Position numbers and translations under genes: made by a program. Below are positions 29,800-40,100 of a DNA stretch of 64,000 nt, one piece after another. The notes under the pieces are model-generated. The model searched no databases, had not been told where the DNA came from, and saw only the letters and a program-made list of their open reading frames with translations. The stretch comes from Pyropia yezoensis. Its lineage: Eukaryota; Rhodophyta; Bangiophyceae; Bangiales; Bangiaceae. Location of the stretch: assembly GCA_009829735.1 (NCBI GenBank), contig CM020618.1, positions 13,746,568 through 13,810,567 of the forward strand, in the 5' to 3' direction. How positions within the stretch are numbered: position 1 is the stretch's first letter; each line of letters opens with the position of its first letter.

Positions 29800-31431
29800 G
29801 CTTCCCTCGGTGGCCACGACCCAAGAAGGGAGAGGGCGCAGTCCGTACAGCAGTGCGTCGCGCCGTGCAGGGGTCAGGCGTGGGTGGCGGAGGATGGAAG
29901 AGGGGGGGGGGCGGCGGGTGGCGGACGGGCGAGTATGGAGGGGTGGCGTACGGCGAAAAAAGTGGGGCGGCGGACGGCGGAAAAAGAGAGGGGTGGCGGA
30001 CGGTGGACAAGGGGGTGGGTGGCGGACGGTGGACAAGGGGGTGGGTGGCGGACGGACGAGAAACAGAGGGCAGGCGAATGGTGGGGGGGGGGGCGGGGGG
30101 GAGCGGCGGCGGGTGCGGGGAAAAGTAGCTATTATGTCCCTCCCCCAGCTGCCCTGCCGTACAGTGCTCAGTGTGAGGTGACACGAGCGGGCACGTGTCC
30201 GATCAAGAATCCCAGGCGCTGCCCTCGGGCGGGCGCGTCCGCCATCACCCCTTCCCCCCCCCCCAGTAGGGCAGAACTGTACGCGCATCAGTGGTGGCGG
30301 ATGGTCCACTCCCAAGGGTGGGCGCGCGGTGCTCTCGGTGGCGCGGGGGGGGCGGGAAGAGCGACTGTCTGACCGCTACCAGCGCGCGCCGAGCACGCGC
30401 CCACAGGCCACGCCCTCTCTGCGGGGGGTCTCCGCATGGCGTGTCTGACGAGATTGGGGGAGGAGGGAGCCCCCCTCTTGAGGGCGACCAGGAAGAGGGG
30501 TCTTCAGCTGGTTCCATACCTCTGCTGGGAGAGGCCGCCCCTTGCCCGAACAAGATCTGTTCTAGAATCTTCAATTCGAGGTCCGGGAGGGATCCAGAGC
30601 CCCCCCCCCCCTGACCGGGATTTGAAATCAGAGTCTGCTCCAGGAAGACACAGGTGGCGGCAGTTGCGCTGACGGGAACTCGGGGAGGAATGACAATTAC
30701 ATTTGTACGAGCCTCCACCCCCACCAAACCCCTTCGTTGCAGCTACGATTGTGTGGGGACCACCTGCCGTCGTGGTCCCGGTTGTTGCATATCCCCGCAG
30801 TTGGTGACCCGGCAGTCGCGACGTGCAAAGAGGAACGTCGGGCTCCCTGCCATGTTGGATAGCGAAAAGCCGCCTTCCACGCGCGGCCCCCGCCGCCCTA
30901 CTCGCGGGTTTGCCGCTGAGCGCGGGTGCGCCGCGGGGGACCACGCAGCCGCGCCACAACAGCGGGAGTCTCATGCTGGGTCTGGGGAGGGGGCCAGGCT
31001 GGCAGACTGCCACTATGGACGGCGCCCAGGTCGTGAAGCCCCCCCCTGCCAGTTGACCCGCCTTGACAACGCGGCTCACGCCCCCCACTCTGCCCGGCTC
31101 GCGCCAAGCCGCCACCTGTGCCGGTTCGTCTGTGCTCGTGCCGCCGCCGCCTCTCCGTGCGCGCCGAGCCGGTCCGCCACCACCTAAAGGCGCTCGCCGC
31201 GCGACGCCACTGCCCGTCGCCGACGCACGGGCTCGCCGCTCGTCGACACCACCACACCCGCCGCCCGACTCGGTGACGCGCGGGCCGGCTGGCCTGGTCC
31301 TCGCCTGTGCTGTCAAGGTGCTGCTGCTTGAGGTACTTACCAGGGACACCTCCCCCACCTCTCCATCTACCACCCCCCCTCCCCCCCACCCCCCGGCTCA
31401 CGCCACCGCCCCGCGCGCCCCGCTGCACACC
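29800..31431. promoter_or_regulatory. Divergent intergenic region (1.6 kb) between two low-complexity-protein genes
   Basis: The two flanking genes point away from each other, so both promoters must lie here. The side next to 31432 ends in a CT-rich leader (31345..31400, runs of C). The side next to 29799 is G-rich on the plus strand, CT-rich on the minus strand. No gene was recognised; a plus-strand frame open from 31063 is simply the upstream extension of the next gene. Confidence 0.4.
29925..30060. repeat. Minisatellite with GGTGGCGGACGG core
   Basis: Variants of a GGTGGCGGACGGTGGACAAG unit, about 25 bp long, are repeated five or six times, the last ones nearly identical. It lies in the presumed 5' leader of the minus-strand low-complexity gene. 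Confidence 0.8.
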
Positions 31432-32688
31432 ATGACGCCTTCCCGTCCCGCCGTGGCTGTTGTCGCACCTGCCACCCGCACCGGCACCGGCACCGGTGCT
31501 TTGCGCCCCCCACGACGCCGGCGGCGCATGCCCCCGGTCGCCCCGCATCACTCCCCCCGCAGACATATGGTCTCCACCACCACGGACGACTGTGGGAGCA
31601 CAACCGCTTCGGCGGACCTGTCGTGCTACCGCTCGAGCTCCACGTTTGCCGACGTCGTGTCGAGACCACGTGCGGCGGCCGCGGCCACCCGCCGCCGCGC
31701 CCGCCGCCGGGTGAACGCGCCGACTACCGGGGGCGCCGCGAACGATGGCTGTTCGGACCGTGTGTCATCGGGCAACAGCTACCGCCGGCGGCAGGCGTGG
31801 GCGGCCGTCTCAATGGGAGCGTCGCCAGCTCCCAGGGGGAGCGCCCCGGCGGTGACAGCAGGGGGCGCCTCACCAACAGTCGCGGCGGCGACGCTGTCGC
31901 CCGCCCAGTCGGGCGAGCCCAACTCGGAGGTCAAAGTCAAGGGCTTGCTCCGCGACCTCTCCTCGGCCGTTGGCGCGATGCGCCAAGAGGTGGCCTCCCT
32001 GCGGTGGGCGGTGGGTTTCCTTTCTGCTGGCGTTGGCGACGGCGCCACCCAGAGCAACGCGTCGGCGGCGGCGGCTGCCGCTATGGCCGCCTCGTCGGCA
32101 GCGTCGGCTGCGGAGGCGTGGCGGGTGGCCGGGATGGCTGGCGCAGCAGCGGCGCCTGCAGTGACACACGCACCGTTTTCGGGTGTCGACAGCTGGTCAG
32201 GTCCGTGGGGGTGGGGCCCCGCATCATCATCGGCAACGGCGTTGCCCCCATGTGCGGCGGCGTCGCTAGAATTGCCGTCTGGTGGCTGGATGTGGGCTCA
32301 CCACGCCGTACTTGATGCCTCTGTGACCACCACCGCGGGTGTCGCGGGCGGCGTTCCTTCAGCTGAACGCGCGGCGGAGCCTCGGGCGGCACCCGCGGCG
32401 GCGTCCGGGCGCCACCCAGCCACGACGGGTCGTGAACTAGTTGGAGCGGACCACCAACTAGGCGAGCCGGGGTTCGCGCCGGGCGAGTGGATGCCAGTGG
32501 CGACAGATTGGTGGAGTGCGGTTGCCGGCGCTGCTGCCGGGCTGTCGCCGGATGCGTACGCAGCCCCACCGGAAGACTTTGCTGTCCCTGCTGCCGCCTC
32601 CGTAAGGCCACCATTTGGGTATGCAATGCCAGTGTTGGAAGCGCCCCTCAGCTCGTATGCTACAATGCCAGTAGGGAGTTTGCGTTGA
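31432..32688 (+). CDS. Low-complexity protein with short coiled coil (unknown function)
   Basis: A frame of 418 residues from ATG 31432 to TGA, after a CT-rich leader. The N-terminus is basic (RPPRRRRR, ATRRRARRRVN), which would suit a nuclear signal. Residues about 165-200 (VKVKGLLRDLSSAVGAMRQE then VASLRWAVGFL) form a heptad-like helix of the same kind as in the divergent neighbour. The remainder is Ala/Gly/Pro-rich with scattered aromatic residues and ends FGYAMPVLEAP, then SSYATMPVGSLR. No family was recognised. Shared design with the gene starting at 29799 (basic and disordered parts, one short coiled coil, Tyr/Pro-rich tail) suggests the two may be distant paralogues or partners, by inference only. 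Confidence 0.5.
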   Translation: MTPSRPAVAVVAPATRTGTGTGALRPPRRRRRMPPVAPHHSPRRHMVSTTTDDCGSTTASADLSCYRSSSTFADVVSRPRAAAAATRRRARRRVNAPTTGGAANDGCSDRVSSGNSYRRRQAWAAVSMGASPAPRGSAPAVTAGGASPTVAAATLSPAQSGEPNSEVKVKGLLRDLSSAVGAMRQEVASLRWAVGFLSAGVGDGATQSNASAAAAAAMAASSAASAAEAWRVAGMAGAAAAPAVTHAPFSGVDSWSGPWGWGPASSSATALPPCAAASLELPSGGWMWAHHAVLDASVTTTAGVAGGVPSAERAAEPRAAPAAASGRHPATTGRELVGADHQLGEPGFAPGEWMPVATDWWSAVAGAAAGLSPDAYAAPPEDFAVPAAASVRPPFGYAMPVLEAPLSSYATMPVGSLR

Positions 32689-32986
32689 GTGTGGGCGGTA
32701 GGCGCGGAGGTATGTGTTCAAGCATTTAGGCACGTCGTCACTATTGCGGGAGCTCATCGAGCTTGACCAGAGCGTTCAATGTTTAACGTTGCGGCGTGGT
32801 GGAGCTGCCGGCGAGACTCGAGCTGACCGGGTACCAGAGACAGATCGCATGCAGTGAGTTGCCCGTCTGAAGCGGGCTGTATTTTTCGATTCTTCTTGTG
32901 CGCACGCCTTACCTTTGCAAAGGCCGACGACTATCCACATCCATTGCCCAGTCGCCTTCCGGTTCGACCCACCAGCGACCGGCCGT

Positions 32987-33018
32987 TGACCCCCCGCGCA
33001 CCGGTGCGCGGGGGGTCA
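32987..33018. repeat. Perfect 32-bp palindrome
   Basis: TGACCCCCCGCGCACC is followed directly by its exact reverse complement GGTGCGCGGGGGGTCA, with no spacer. In RNA or cruciform DNA it would form a 16-bp stem. It sits exactly where the FG-GAP-like remnant to its right loses recognisable coding sequence. Confidence 0.9.
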
Positions 33019-33270
33019 GGCCCCACGGCGGCCGGCCAGACTTAGAGGAGCCGCCCACCGACACGATTAGATGGCGGCCGCCCGAGCCGGCGCCCAGGTC
33101 CCCCGCCGACAGCCCGTGGATGTCCTCGAGGTACGGCAGCAGCCGCGGCCCGGCGGTGTAGACGGCCATGCCGGGGGACCCCACTGGATCATCGCGGGCT
33201 CATTGACGTGGTTGGGCAGCACCAAGTCATAGGTGCCGTCGCCGTCCAAGTCCGCGACGTTGAACCATCT
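33019..33270 (-). pseudogene. FG-GAP/VCBS-repeat protein remnant (frameshifted)
   Basis: Read on the minus strand from about 33265, one frame gives RWFNVADLDGDGTYDLVLPN, the calcium-loop signature of FG-GAP/VCBS beta-propeller repeats (DxDGDGxxD). After a C5 tract near 33175 the coding switches to another frame that reads MAVYTAGPRLLPYLEDIHG and HLIVSVGGS, again propeller-like. There is no start, no stop in a sensible place and no further repeat. It is a fragment of a larger secreted or surface FG-GAP gene, ending at the palindrome. Outside these 250 bases nothing similar is present. Confidence 0.65.
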
Positions 33271-33366
33271 CGCTCATCTCCATCCTCGTTCCTTTTGTAG
33301 AGGACATCACAAGCCCAGTGTTTGGCGTTTATAAAAATGAGTGGGAAAAAGACGTTGCAAGAATTT

Positions 33367-33476
33367 GCCCGGGTAGCGTAATGGATAATGCCCACCGAAC
33401 GCGCTCGCCTCCTAACGTGCTCGTGGAGCACCATGTCGTCAGCGAGAGATTGCGGGTTCGAGTCCCGCCCTGGGTG
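33367..33476 (+). tRNA. tRNA-Arg(CCU) with a D-loop intron and a canonical anticodon-loop intron
   Basis: Every helix is recoverable. The acceptor GCCCGGG (33367..33373) pairs with CCTGGGT (33469..33475, two G-U pairs), with G33476 as discriminator. The D stem is GCGT/ACGC, the anticodon stem CTCGC/GCGAG, and the T stem GCGGG/CCCGC with loop TTCGAGT. Anticodon CCT is at 33411..33413. Two insertions must leave to give a 73-nt tRNA: 26 nt at 33415..33440, at the standard 37/38 site and containing a perfect GTGCTC/GAGCAC hairpin, and 11 nt at about 33388..33398 in the D loop, after AATGGATA. Without the second, the D loop is 19 nt instead of 8. Internal A box (TAGCGTAATGG) and B box (GGTTCGAGTCC) are intact. 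Ectopic tRNA introns, including D-loop ones, are known in the red alga Cyanidioschyzon merolae. Confidence 0.9.
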
Positions 33477-34159
33477 GTGTCCACTATTTATTTTGCGGCA
33501 AGGAGTACCGTTTGTTCCACTTTCTTTAACAAAACATAGACTTTCAGCAGGTAGGATCTGGGTATGTCGTGGATATTTATATGATGTGACACGATGAGCC
33601 CATGACGTGGACAGAAAAGAGCAATTCGAACACAAGAACTTCTCCAATGCTTAAATATATAGGAACTACGCTGTCATCCTCAGGCGGAATGCTGTGCCAG
33701 AGTAATCTATTCCAGAGTAGACGATACTCCCCAATGACGGCAGTGACGAGCCCGCTCCGCTGCGATGGCGAAACTCTTCACTGTGGAGGTGGTGGCGCCC
33801 TCCAACCGCGCGTGCCCCGCCGCCGTGGCCGCCCTCCTCCCCCGCACCCCGCCCGTGTTGGCCGTGCCACGCTCGCCGCCCACGGCGCGGTTGCGGGTGC
33901 GGTTTGGCAGCGTGCCGACCATCCCTCCCGCCTCCCTCCCCCGCCCTACCACTTTCCAGTTCCCCCAGCCTCTCCCTCTATTGCCACCGCCGTGCGCCGC
34001 GACGGCCGCCCTCGCTGTTTGACGCGGCCGGCTTTCTCCTCCCCCCACCCTCTGCTATAAGTTCTTGTAGTCCTCCCTGTCTCCCCCCGCTCACCCTCCC
34101 GTCTTCTCCGCAAGTCAACCAAGTGGGCTCCGCGGGGGCCCACCGCGGCGGCTGGCACC
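33477..34159. other. Intergenic region and MED12-like gene leader
   Basis: After the tRNA, 33480..33720 is relatively A/T-rich and has no recognised feature; T runs suitable for polymerase III termination are short (TATTTATTTT near 33487). A plus-strand frame from ATG 33765 (85 codons, MAKLFTVEVVAPSNRACPAA) could be a small gene or an upstream frame, with no known domain. From about 34060 the DNA is CT-rich and forms the leader of the 34160 start codon, which has a good context (GGCACCATGG). Confidence 0.45.
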
Positions 34160-37100
34160 ATGGAGGCTGGCCGCCACAGGCGGCGGCCGCCTCTCGGGGG
34201 CCCCCCCCGGCCGCCCACCCCCCCCCTCGGCAGCACCCGCCGTCACGCGGGCAGCCCGACGGGGGCGGTTGGGGGGGCCGGAACCTCCGCAGGGGGTACC
34301 ACCACCGCCCCCCCCCCACCCACCGGCGGCAGCGCGACCGCGGCGGCGGCGGCGGCGGGACCTGCCCGCGGGGGCGGCGCCGCCGTGACGGCGGCTGCTG
34401 CCCCCCCGCCGCCCGTGCCGCCGCCGCCGCCGCCGCCGTCGTCTCCCCCCACCGACGGGGGTGCCGACGCGGACGCCACCCCCCGGTGGGTGCCGGCGCC
34501 CCGCGGGGGGGGTCCCCCGTCTGGGGTCTACCCGCTGTCGCCGGGGGTGCGCCACACGGCGGGCGGGCGGGTGCCGCCCGAACTGCGCCTCGACCGGGGG
34601 GCGGTCGCGGGCGGCTACGCCGACCGCAAGGTGCCGTGGGAGTGGGCCACGTGCGTGCCGGGTGGGGGGCTGGCGGGGGGAATGGTGGGGGGGGGGGGGG
34701 GCGGGCGGGACGCCCTCGGGGGGGGAGGGGGGGGTGGAGGGGGGGGGGGGAGCGGGTCGCGTCCCGCTCCGCCGCTCCACCCGCCCATGCCATCAGCGGT
34801 GGCCAAGGAGGAGGGTTTAGATGGGGGAGGTGGCGGCGGCACTGGGGGTGGTGGGGCTGGGGGCGGCAGCGCCGCCGGTGCCGACGGCGCGGGCGGGACC
34901 AAGACGGGGGGCGGCGGGGTGCCGCCCCCCGCCCCGACGGGGGCGGCTGGGGTGATGGCGCCACCGATGCCCGTTGGCCACTGGGCGCCCGCCACCGCCG
35001 GGGCTGTCCTTACCGCCGAGGCGCTGACCAAGGTGCGGTCGGGGCTGGGCGTCCTCCGCCGGAGCCGCCCGACAAAAGTGCAACGCATCCAGCTGCGGTG
35101 GGAGGGGGGCGCGGGAGGGGAGGAGGGAGGAGGGGGGAAGGGGCACCCAGGCGCCCCCGCCGACGCCGCCGCCGCCGCGTGTGGTGGTGATGGTGGTAGT
35201 GGTGTCAGTGGCGGCGGTGGCGGGGGCGGCGGGGGCCCCGACGGGCGGCTGCCATTCCCGCTGCAGCGGCCGTCGGGCCCGGCCGCCCTCGACGCGTGGC
35301 TGGACCGGCTGGCGACCCCTCCCCTGCCCCCCCCCGCTAGCCTCGTTGGCAGCGTGCCGCTCGGCCCCGCCATCATCCGCGCGGCGGGGTCACTACTGGG
35401 GCGCCTGGCGTGCCGGGCGGTCCCCCCCCCCGCGGCGGCGTGGTACCTCCGCATTGCGGTGTTGAACGAGGCGGCCAAGCAGGCGCCCCGCCGCGACGGG
35501 CGGCCGCCGCTCGGCCCCGCCGCGTACTGGGTGTGGCAGCTGGGGGAGCTGCTCCGCTCCGAGCTCGCCGCCCTGCGGGGGCGGCGCGTCCCGCGGGGGG
35601 CCGCTGTCGCCGGCCGCTTTGACCACTGGGCGTACGTGCTGCGGCTTGCGCGGTGGCAGGCGGATGAGGGGCTGCTGCGGGAGGCGTGGGGGGGGCGCGT
35701 CGTCGGCGTGGGGGGGGTGGTCGCCCGGGAGCTTGACATGGCCCGGGGGGCACTCGCTGCGGCAGCGGCCGCCGCCCGCGGGGGGGGCGGCGGCGGCGGC
35801 AGCGGCGGCAGCGGCAGCGGCGAAGCAGTCTCCGCCACTTCGGCGGTCGCGGCCGGCGGCACGCCTGCTGCCCCCTCACTGACCAGGGGGGATGCGCCTG
35901 CTGGAGCTGCGGCGGCGGCGGTGTCAACCGCCGGTGACGACGCCGACCCGTCCGAGGCAGACGACGTGACACTTGCGGCGGCAGTGCTGGCGATGGATGT
36001 GGCGGCCACCTTTCTCCACGAGGCCACCACGGGGGGGCACCCGCGGTCAGCGGCGTTTGTCGCGGCGCTCGCCTCCGCAGTGGCGGCCGCGCTGTATACC
36101 CCACCGCCACTGGTGGAGGGGGGTGGCGTCCAGGGAGGGGGGAGCCCCCCCGCTGGGGGGGGCGGCGGCCCTGTGGGGGAGGAGGAGGAGGAGGACGTGA
36201 CTGGTGGTGGTGGTGGTGGTGGTGGTGGCGACGGCGGTGGCGGTGGTGGTGGTGGTGGTGGTGGGGGGCGCCCACCGTTGGGTGCCAGCCCCTCCCGTCG
36301 ATCGTCGGGCGCAGCAGGCACGGCGGCACGCGCGCGGCTGCCTCCCCCCGGCTTGGGGCGAACGGTGGTGGCCAAGGCACTGCCTCTTCTTGCAGCGGGC
36401 CTGGCGTCACTCGGCCCCCCACCACCGGGTGGCCTCCCCGTCGTTGCGCCGCCGCCCGAGGGCGGCGGTGGGGTGGGAGGCGATGGGGGTACCCCCGTCT
36501 CCCTCCCGACGGCTGTGGCCTTACTGTCGGCCGCCGTGCCGGCGTTGGCCACGGCGGCCACGAGGCTGCCGCCGCCGCCGTCGCCGCCCCAACAGCCGTC
36601 GTTGCGCCTGGCTGACGGGGACACCACACCGTCTGGGTCGGCGGTAGGAGCCGCCACCCCCACCACAACCACCGGTGTGTCCCCATTGGTGGGTGTGGGG
36701 GGCGGCGGTGCTGCGGCGGGGACGTCGACCTCCACCGCGGATGCAGAGGAGGGCGACGCTGCGGCCGCGGCCGCGGCGGTGGCCACCGCGCGCGCCGCGC
36801 TGGCTGTGGCAGGAGTGACAGCGCCCCCCCCGCCGCCGGCAGGGACGGCCGAGGCGGGAGATTGGCGGTTTGCGTTTGGGGCGTTTGGGGGAACTGCCGC
36901 GGTGGGGGCAGGGGGGAGCGGCACCGCCGTCGACGTGGACGAAGTTGCGATGGGGAACGTGGATGACAGCGACGGCCACGGCTGCGGCGGCGGCGGCGCC
37001 GCCGCGGCCGACGCCGCCCTGTTTGTGACTGACGCTGCCGCAGTGGCAGCGGCGGCCGAGCTGCCGACGGGGGTAGCCGCCGTTGCCGCTGCTGCGGCGC

Positions 37101-40100
37101 CCCCATTTGGAGCGCCCGCTCCAGCGCTGGCGGGCACATTTGGCGCCGATCTGGGGGGAGCCGCCGCTGGTGTCGGTGGCGGCGCCCTCCCCCCCGATGC
37201 GGCGCAGGCTGCCGTGGGCACCATGCTGGATGGCCTCCCCACCCACGGCGACGTGCCGCTGGTGGTGCGGCGGCTGCTGGTCTCGACGGGCGGTTCGACG
37301 CGCGCGGCGGCGCGGGCGGTGGTGCTGTGGGCGGCCACCGCGGCGGCGCCGCCGGGGGGCACCGCCGGCGGCGCGGAAGACGTGGCAGTGGCCGCCGCGG
37401 TGGCAGCCCTGGGTGGTCTCTCAGCAGTGCTAGGCGGCCGCTTTGCCGCCGCGGCGACGACAGCGGCGGCAGCGGCGGCAGTTTCGGCAGCAGCAACGCC
37501 CGCAAGTGCCGGCGGGGTGGTCTCGGCAGCGGCGGCGGCGCCGCACCAGGAGCCCGCGGTGGCGGCTTCCGGCGTGGCGAACGGCGCTGCAACTGCCTCA
37601 GCGGACGCAACAGCGACGGCGGCGGGGCTGGCCGCGTCCTCTCCATCGACCGTGGCCCCATTTCCTCCCACTTCCACACCGTCTGGTGGCCTCCCCCCTT
37701 TCCACCGGGACATTGTGCAGGTGGCCACCGCCGACGCGGTGACGGCGGTCGCGACGCCGGCTAGGCTGGCGGCCTTCTTGGCCGCCGCCGCCGCCGCGGG
37801 CCACGTCTCCCTGTCCGTGCTCCTACGGACCCCCCCTCGGGCCCCAGCCGCCTCGGCGGCGGCGGTAGCGGCGGCGACCGCCCTCGCCGCCGCCCTCCCT
37901 ACTGCCTCCGACCGCGGGGCGGCCGACGCACGCCGGGCGGCGCTCCGCCGTGCCCGCACAGTGGTGGATGACAGTGGCCGGCCCGCGGCGGTGGCTGCCG
38001 AGGCGGCCCGCCTGCTATCGCAGCCGGGGGGGGGGGCGGGGGGGCTGGACATCGCGGTAGCGGGTGCGGCGGGCGCCACGTGGGCCGCCTCGGCCCCGCC
38101 AACGGCGTGGCGGCTGGGGGTGGTTGCGGCGGTTGCAGCGCATGGGCGGGGGGAGGCGGGCGGCGGCGGCGGCAGCGTCGGCCGGGGTGCCGCCGCGATC
38201 GCATTTTTGGAGGCGGCGGGCTCGCCCATGGCGGCCGTCGGGGTGGTACTGGCCATCCTGACGGCGGCGACCGCGGCGGGTGCGCCAACGTCGCCGTCAC
38301 CGCCGCCTGCCGGTGGCGTGACGCCCACCGACGCGGCAGCTGCTGCGCGGGCGGCGGGCCGCCTCGGCACCCCTGCTGCTGCGGCGGGCCGCCTGGCGGA
38401 CCTCCTTGCTTGCCTGGCCGCCGCGGCCGTCGCTGACACGGCAGCGGGACGGCCCGTGGCGGTCGCGGCTGCCGGCGCGTTGGCAGCACTCGGCCGCCGC
38501 TTTGGCGAGGGGGGGACGGGCCGCCGCGCCGCCTGGTGGGGGGCCCTCTGTCGGCGCGCGGGGGCGGGAGGGTTGGTGGTGCTTCCGCCATCGCCGCCGG
38601 CGCCTGCATTGGATGGGGGTCCGGGCGCCCCAGCGGCGGTCCCGACACCCGCCGCTTCCGCGGCTGTGACCGCCGCGGCTGCGGCCGCCTCGTCGGCCGA
38701 GCGGGCGCTTGTGGAGCTCGCGGCGACGCTGGGGCCAAGCAGCAGCGGCGGCGGCGGCGCGCCGTCCACCTTGTCAGCTGATGCTGCGGCGGGGGTCGAG
38801 ACGGTGGCGCCTGCGCTCGCCGCCGCCACGGCCGTGGCGGGCCGTGGCGGGCCCGCCGCCGCCGCGACGGCCGTGGCCCTCACCGCCACGACGAGCGTAT
38901 CGTGGGCGCTGGCGTCGGCCGAGACGGCCGACGCACTGTCGCTGCTTGCGGCGGTGGCGGCGGCAGAGCCGGCGGCGGCGGCCGCCGCCGCTGCACCGGC
39001 GGGCGCAGCGCCGGTAGCGTCTGCGCTGGCGGCGCTGGTGCGCCAGCCGTGGCTTGCCGCCGCCGTCGGGCGCGGCGTGGGGGTGGCCACCGCCGCCGAC
39101 CTGCGGTCGGCGATTGCGACGCGGCTGACGCCGGCGGCGGCCGGGGGGGCGGGCAGTGGCACCGGGACGGCGGCCGCCGCCGCTGCGGCCACCGCCACTG
39201 CCGCCACCCTCACCGATGTGTGCCTATCGGCGCTGCTGTCGCCACGGCGGCGGCCGCCCGCCGGCGCGTCGACGGAAGCGGCGGCGCTCGCGGTGGTGGG
39301 CCCGCTGGGCGGCGGTACCGCCGCCGCGGCGGCCATGGCCGCTGCCCGCGTGGCCGCCGCGCCGGCGGCCGCGGCGCCCCGCCTGGCCGCCGCGGCCGTT
39401 GCCGCGGCGGCGGCGGCAACCACATCGTCGGCAGACGACGGCTGTGGGGGGGTGTCTGCGGGCGGGCGCCTCGCAGCCCTGCTGCGGACGGTGGACGCGG
39501 CGGCGGGCGGTGCGCGGGGGGCGGGGGGGTCGGCGCCCGCCGCCGCGGCCGCCGCGGTGGCGGCCCTGGGCGGGCCGCTCCTTCCGGCCGTGGGGGGGGG
39601 GGGGGGGGGGAGGGGTGCCGCGGGCGAGGCTGCCGTCGCCGCCCTGGCCGCTGGGTGCCTGGCCCCTCCGCGGTGCGGCGGTGGCGGCGGCGGCGGCGGC
39701 GGCGGTGACGGCAGCGCCCTCATGGCGCCAGAGCCGGCAGCGACGACAGCCGCCGCTACCGACGCCCTGCGGGTGCAGGTGCGGCGGCTGGCCGCGGCAG
39801 CAACGGCGGTGCCACCACCCGCGGCGGCCATCGCGGCGGCGATCCGCCGGTCGGCCGCCCTGCGCGTGGCGGTGCTGGCCACCGCGGCCGGGCGTGGCGG
39901 CGGCGGCGGCGGCGGCGGCGCCCCCCCCGTGCCCTTCCTCTCCCCCGCCGACGCGGCGGCGGCGGCGGCAGCGGCGGGCACCCCCTGGGCGCCCCTTCAC
40001 CCGCCCGGTGGCGGCGGCGGCGGCGGCGGCGGCGGACGTTGCGGCGGCAACGACGGTGGCGACGCGGACGCGGCGTGGGCGGTGGGCGCCGTGACGGCCA

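Larger units (their letters stand above)
32689..33366. other. Intergenic region holding the palindrome and FG-GAP remnant
   Basis: Apart from the 32-bp palindrome and the FG-GAP-like remnant, no gene is seen. The first 200 bases are the probable 3' untranslated region of the plus-strand low-complexity gene. The final 100 bases, upstream of the tRNA gene, are A/T-rich compared with the window. Confidence 0.5.

Noticed and set aside
29800..30315. N-terminal extension of the 26-kb minus gene to 30315
   Set aside because: The extension passes through a minisatellite with repeated basic/Pro residues, whereas ATG 29799 follows a pyrimidine-rich leader.
33480..33500. Classical polymerase III T-run terminator after the tRNA
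   Set aside because: Only short interrupted T stretches (TATTTATTTT) follow within 20 bp; not strong enough to annotate as a terminator.
34615..39981. 1788-codon open frame on the minus strand
   Set aside because: It is the antisense of the MED12-like gene. The product is only Ala, Pro, Thr and Ser filler, and the openness follows from the base composition.
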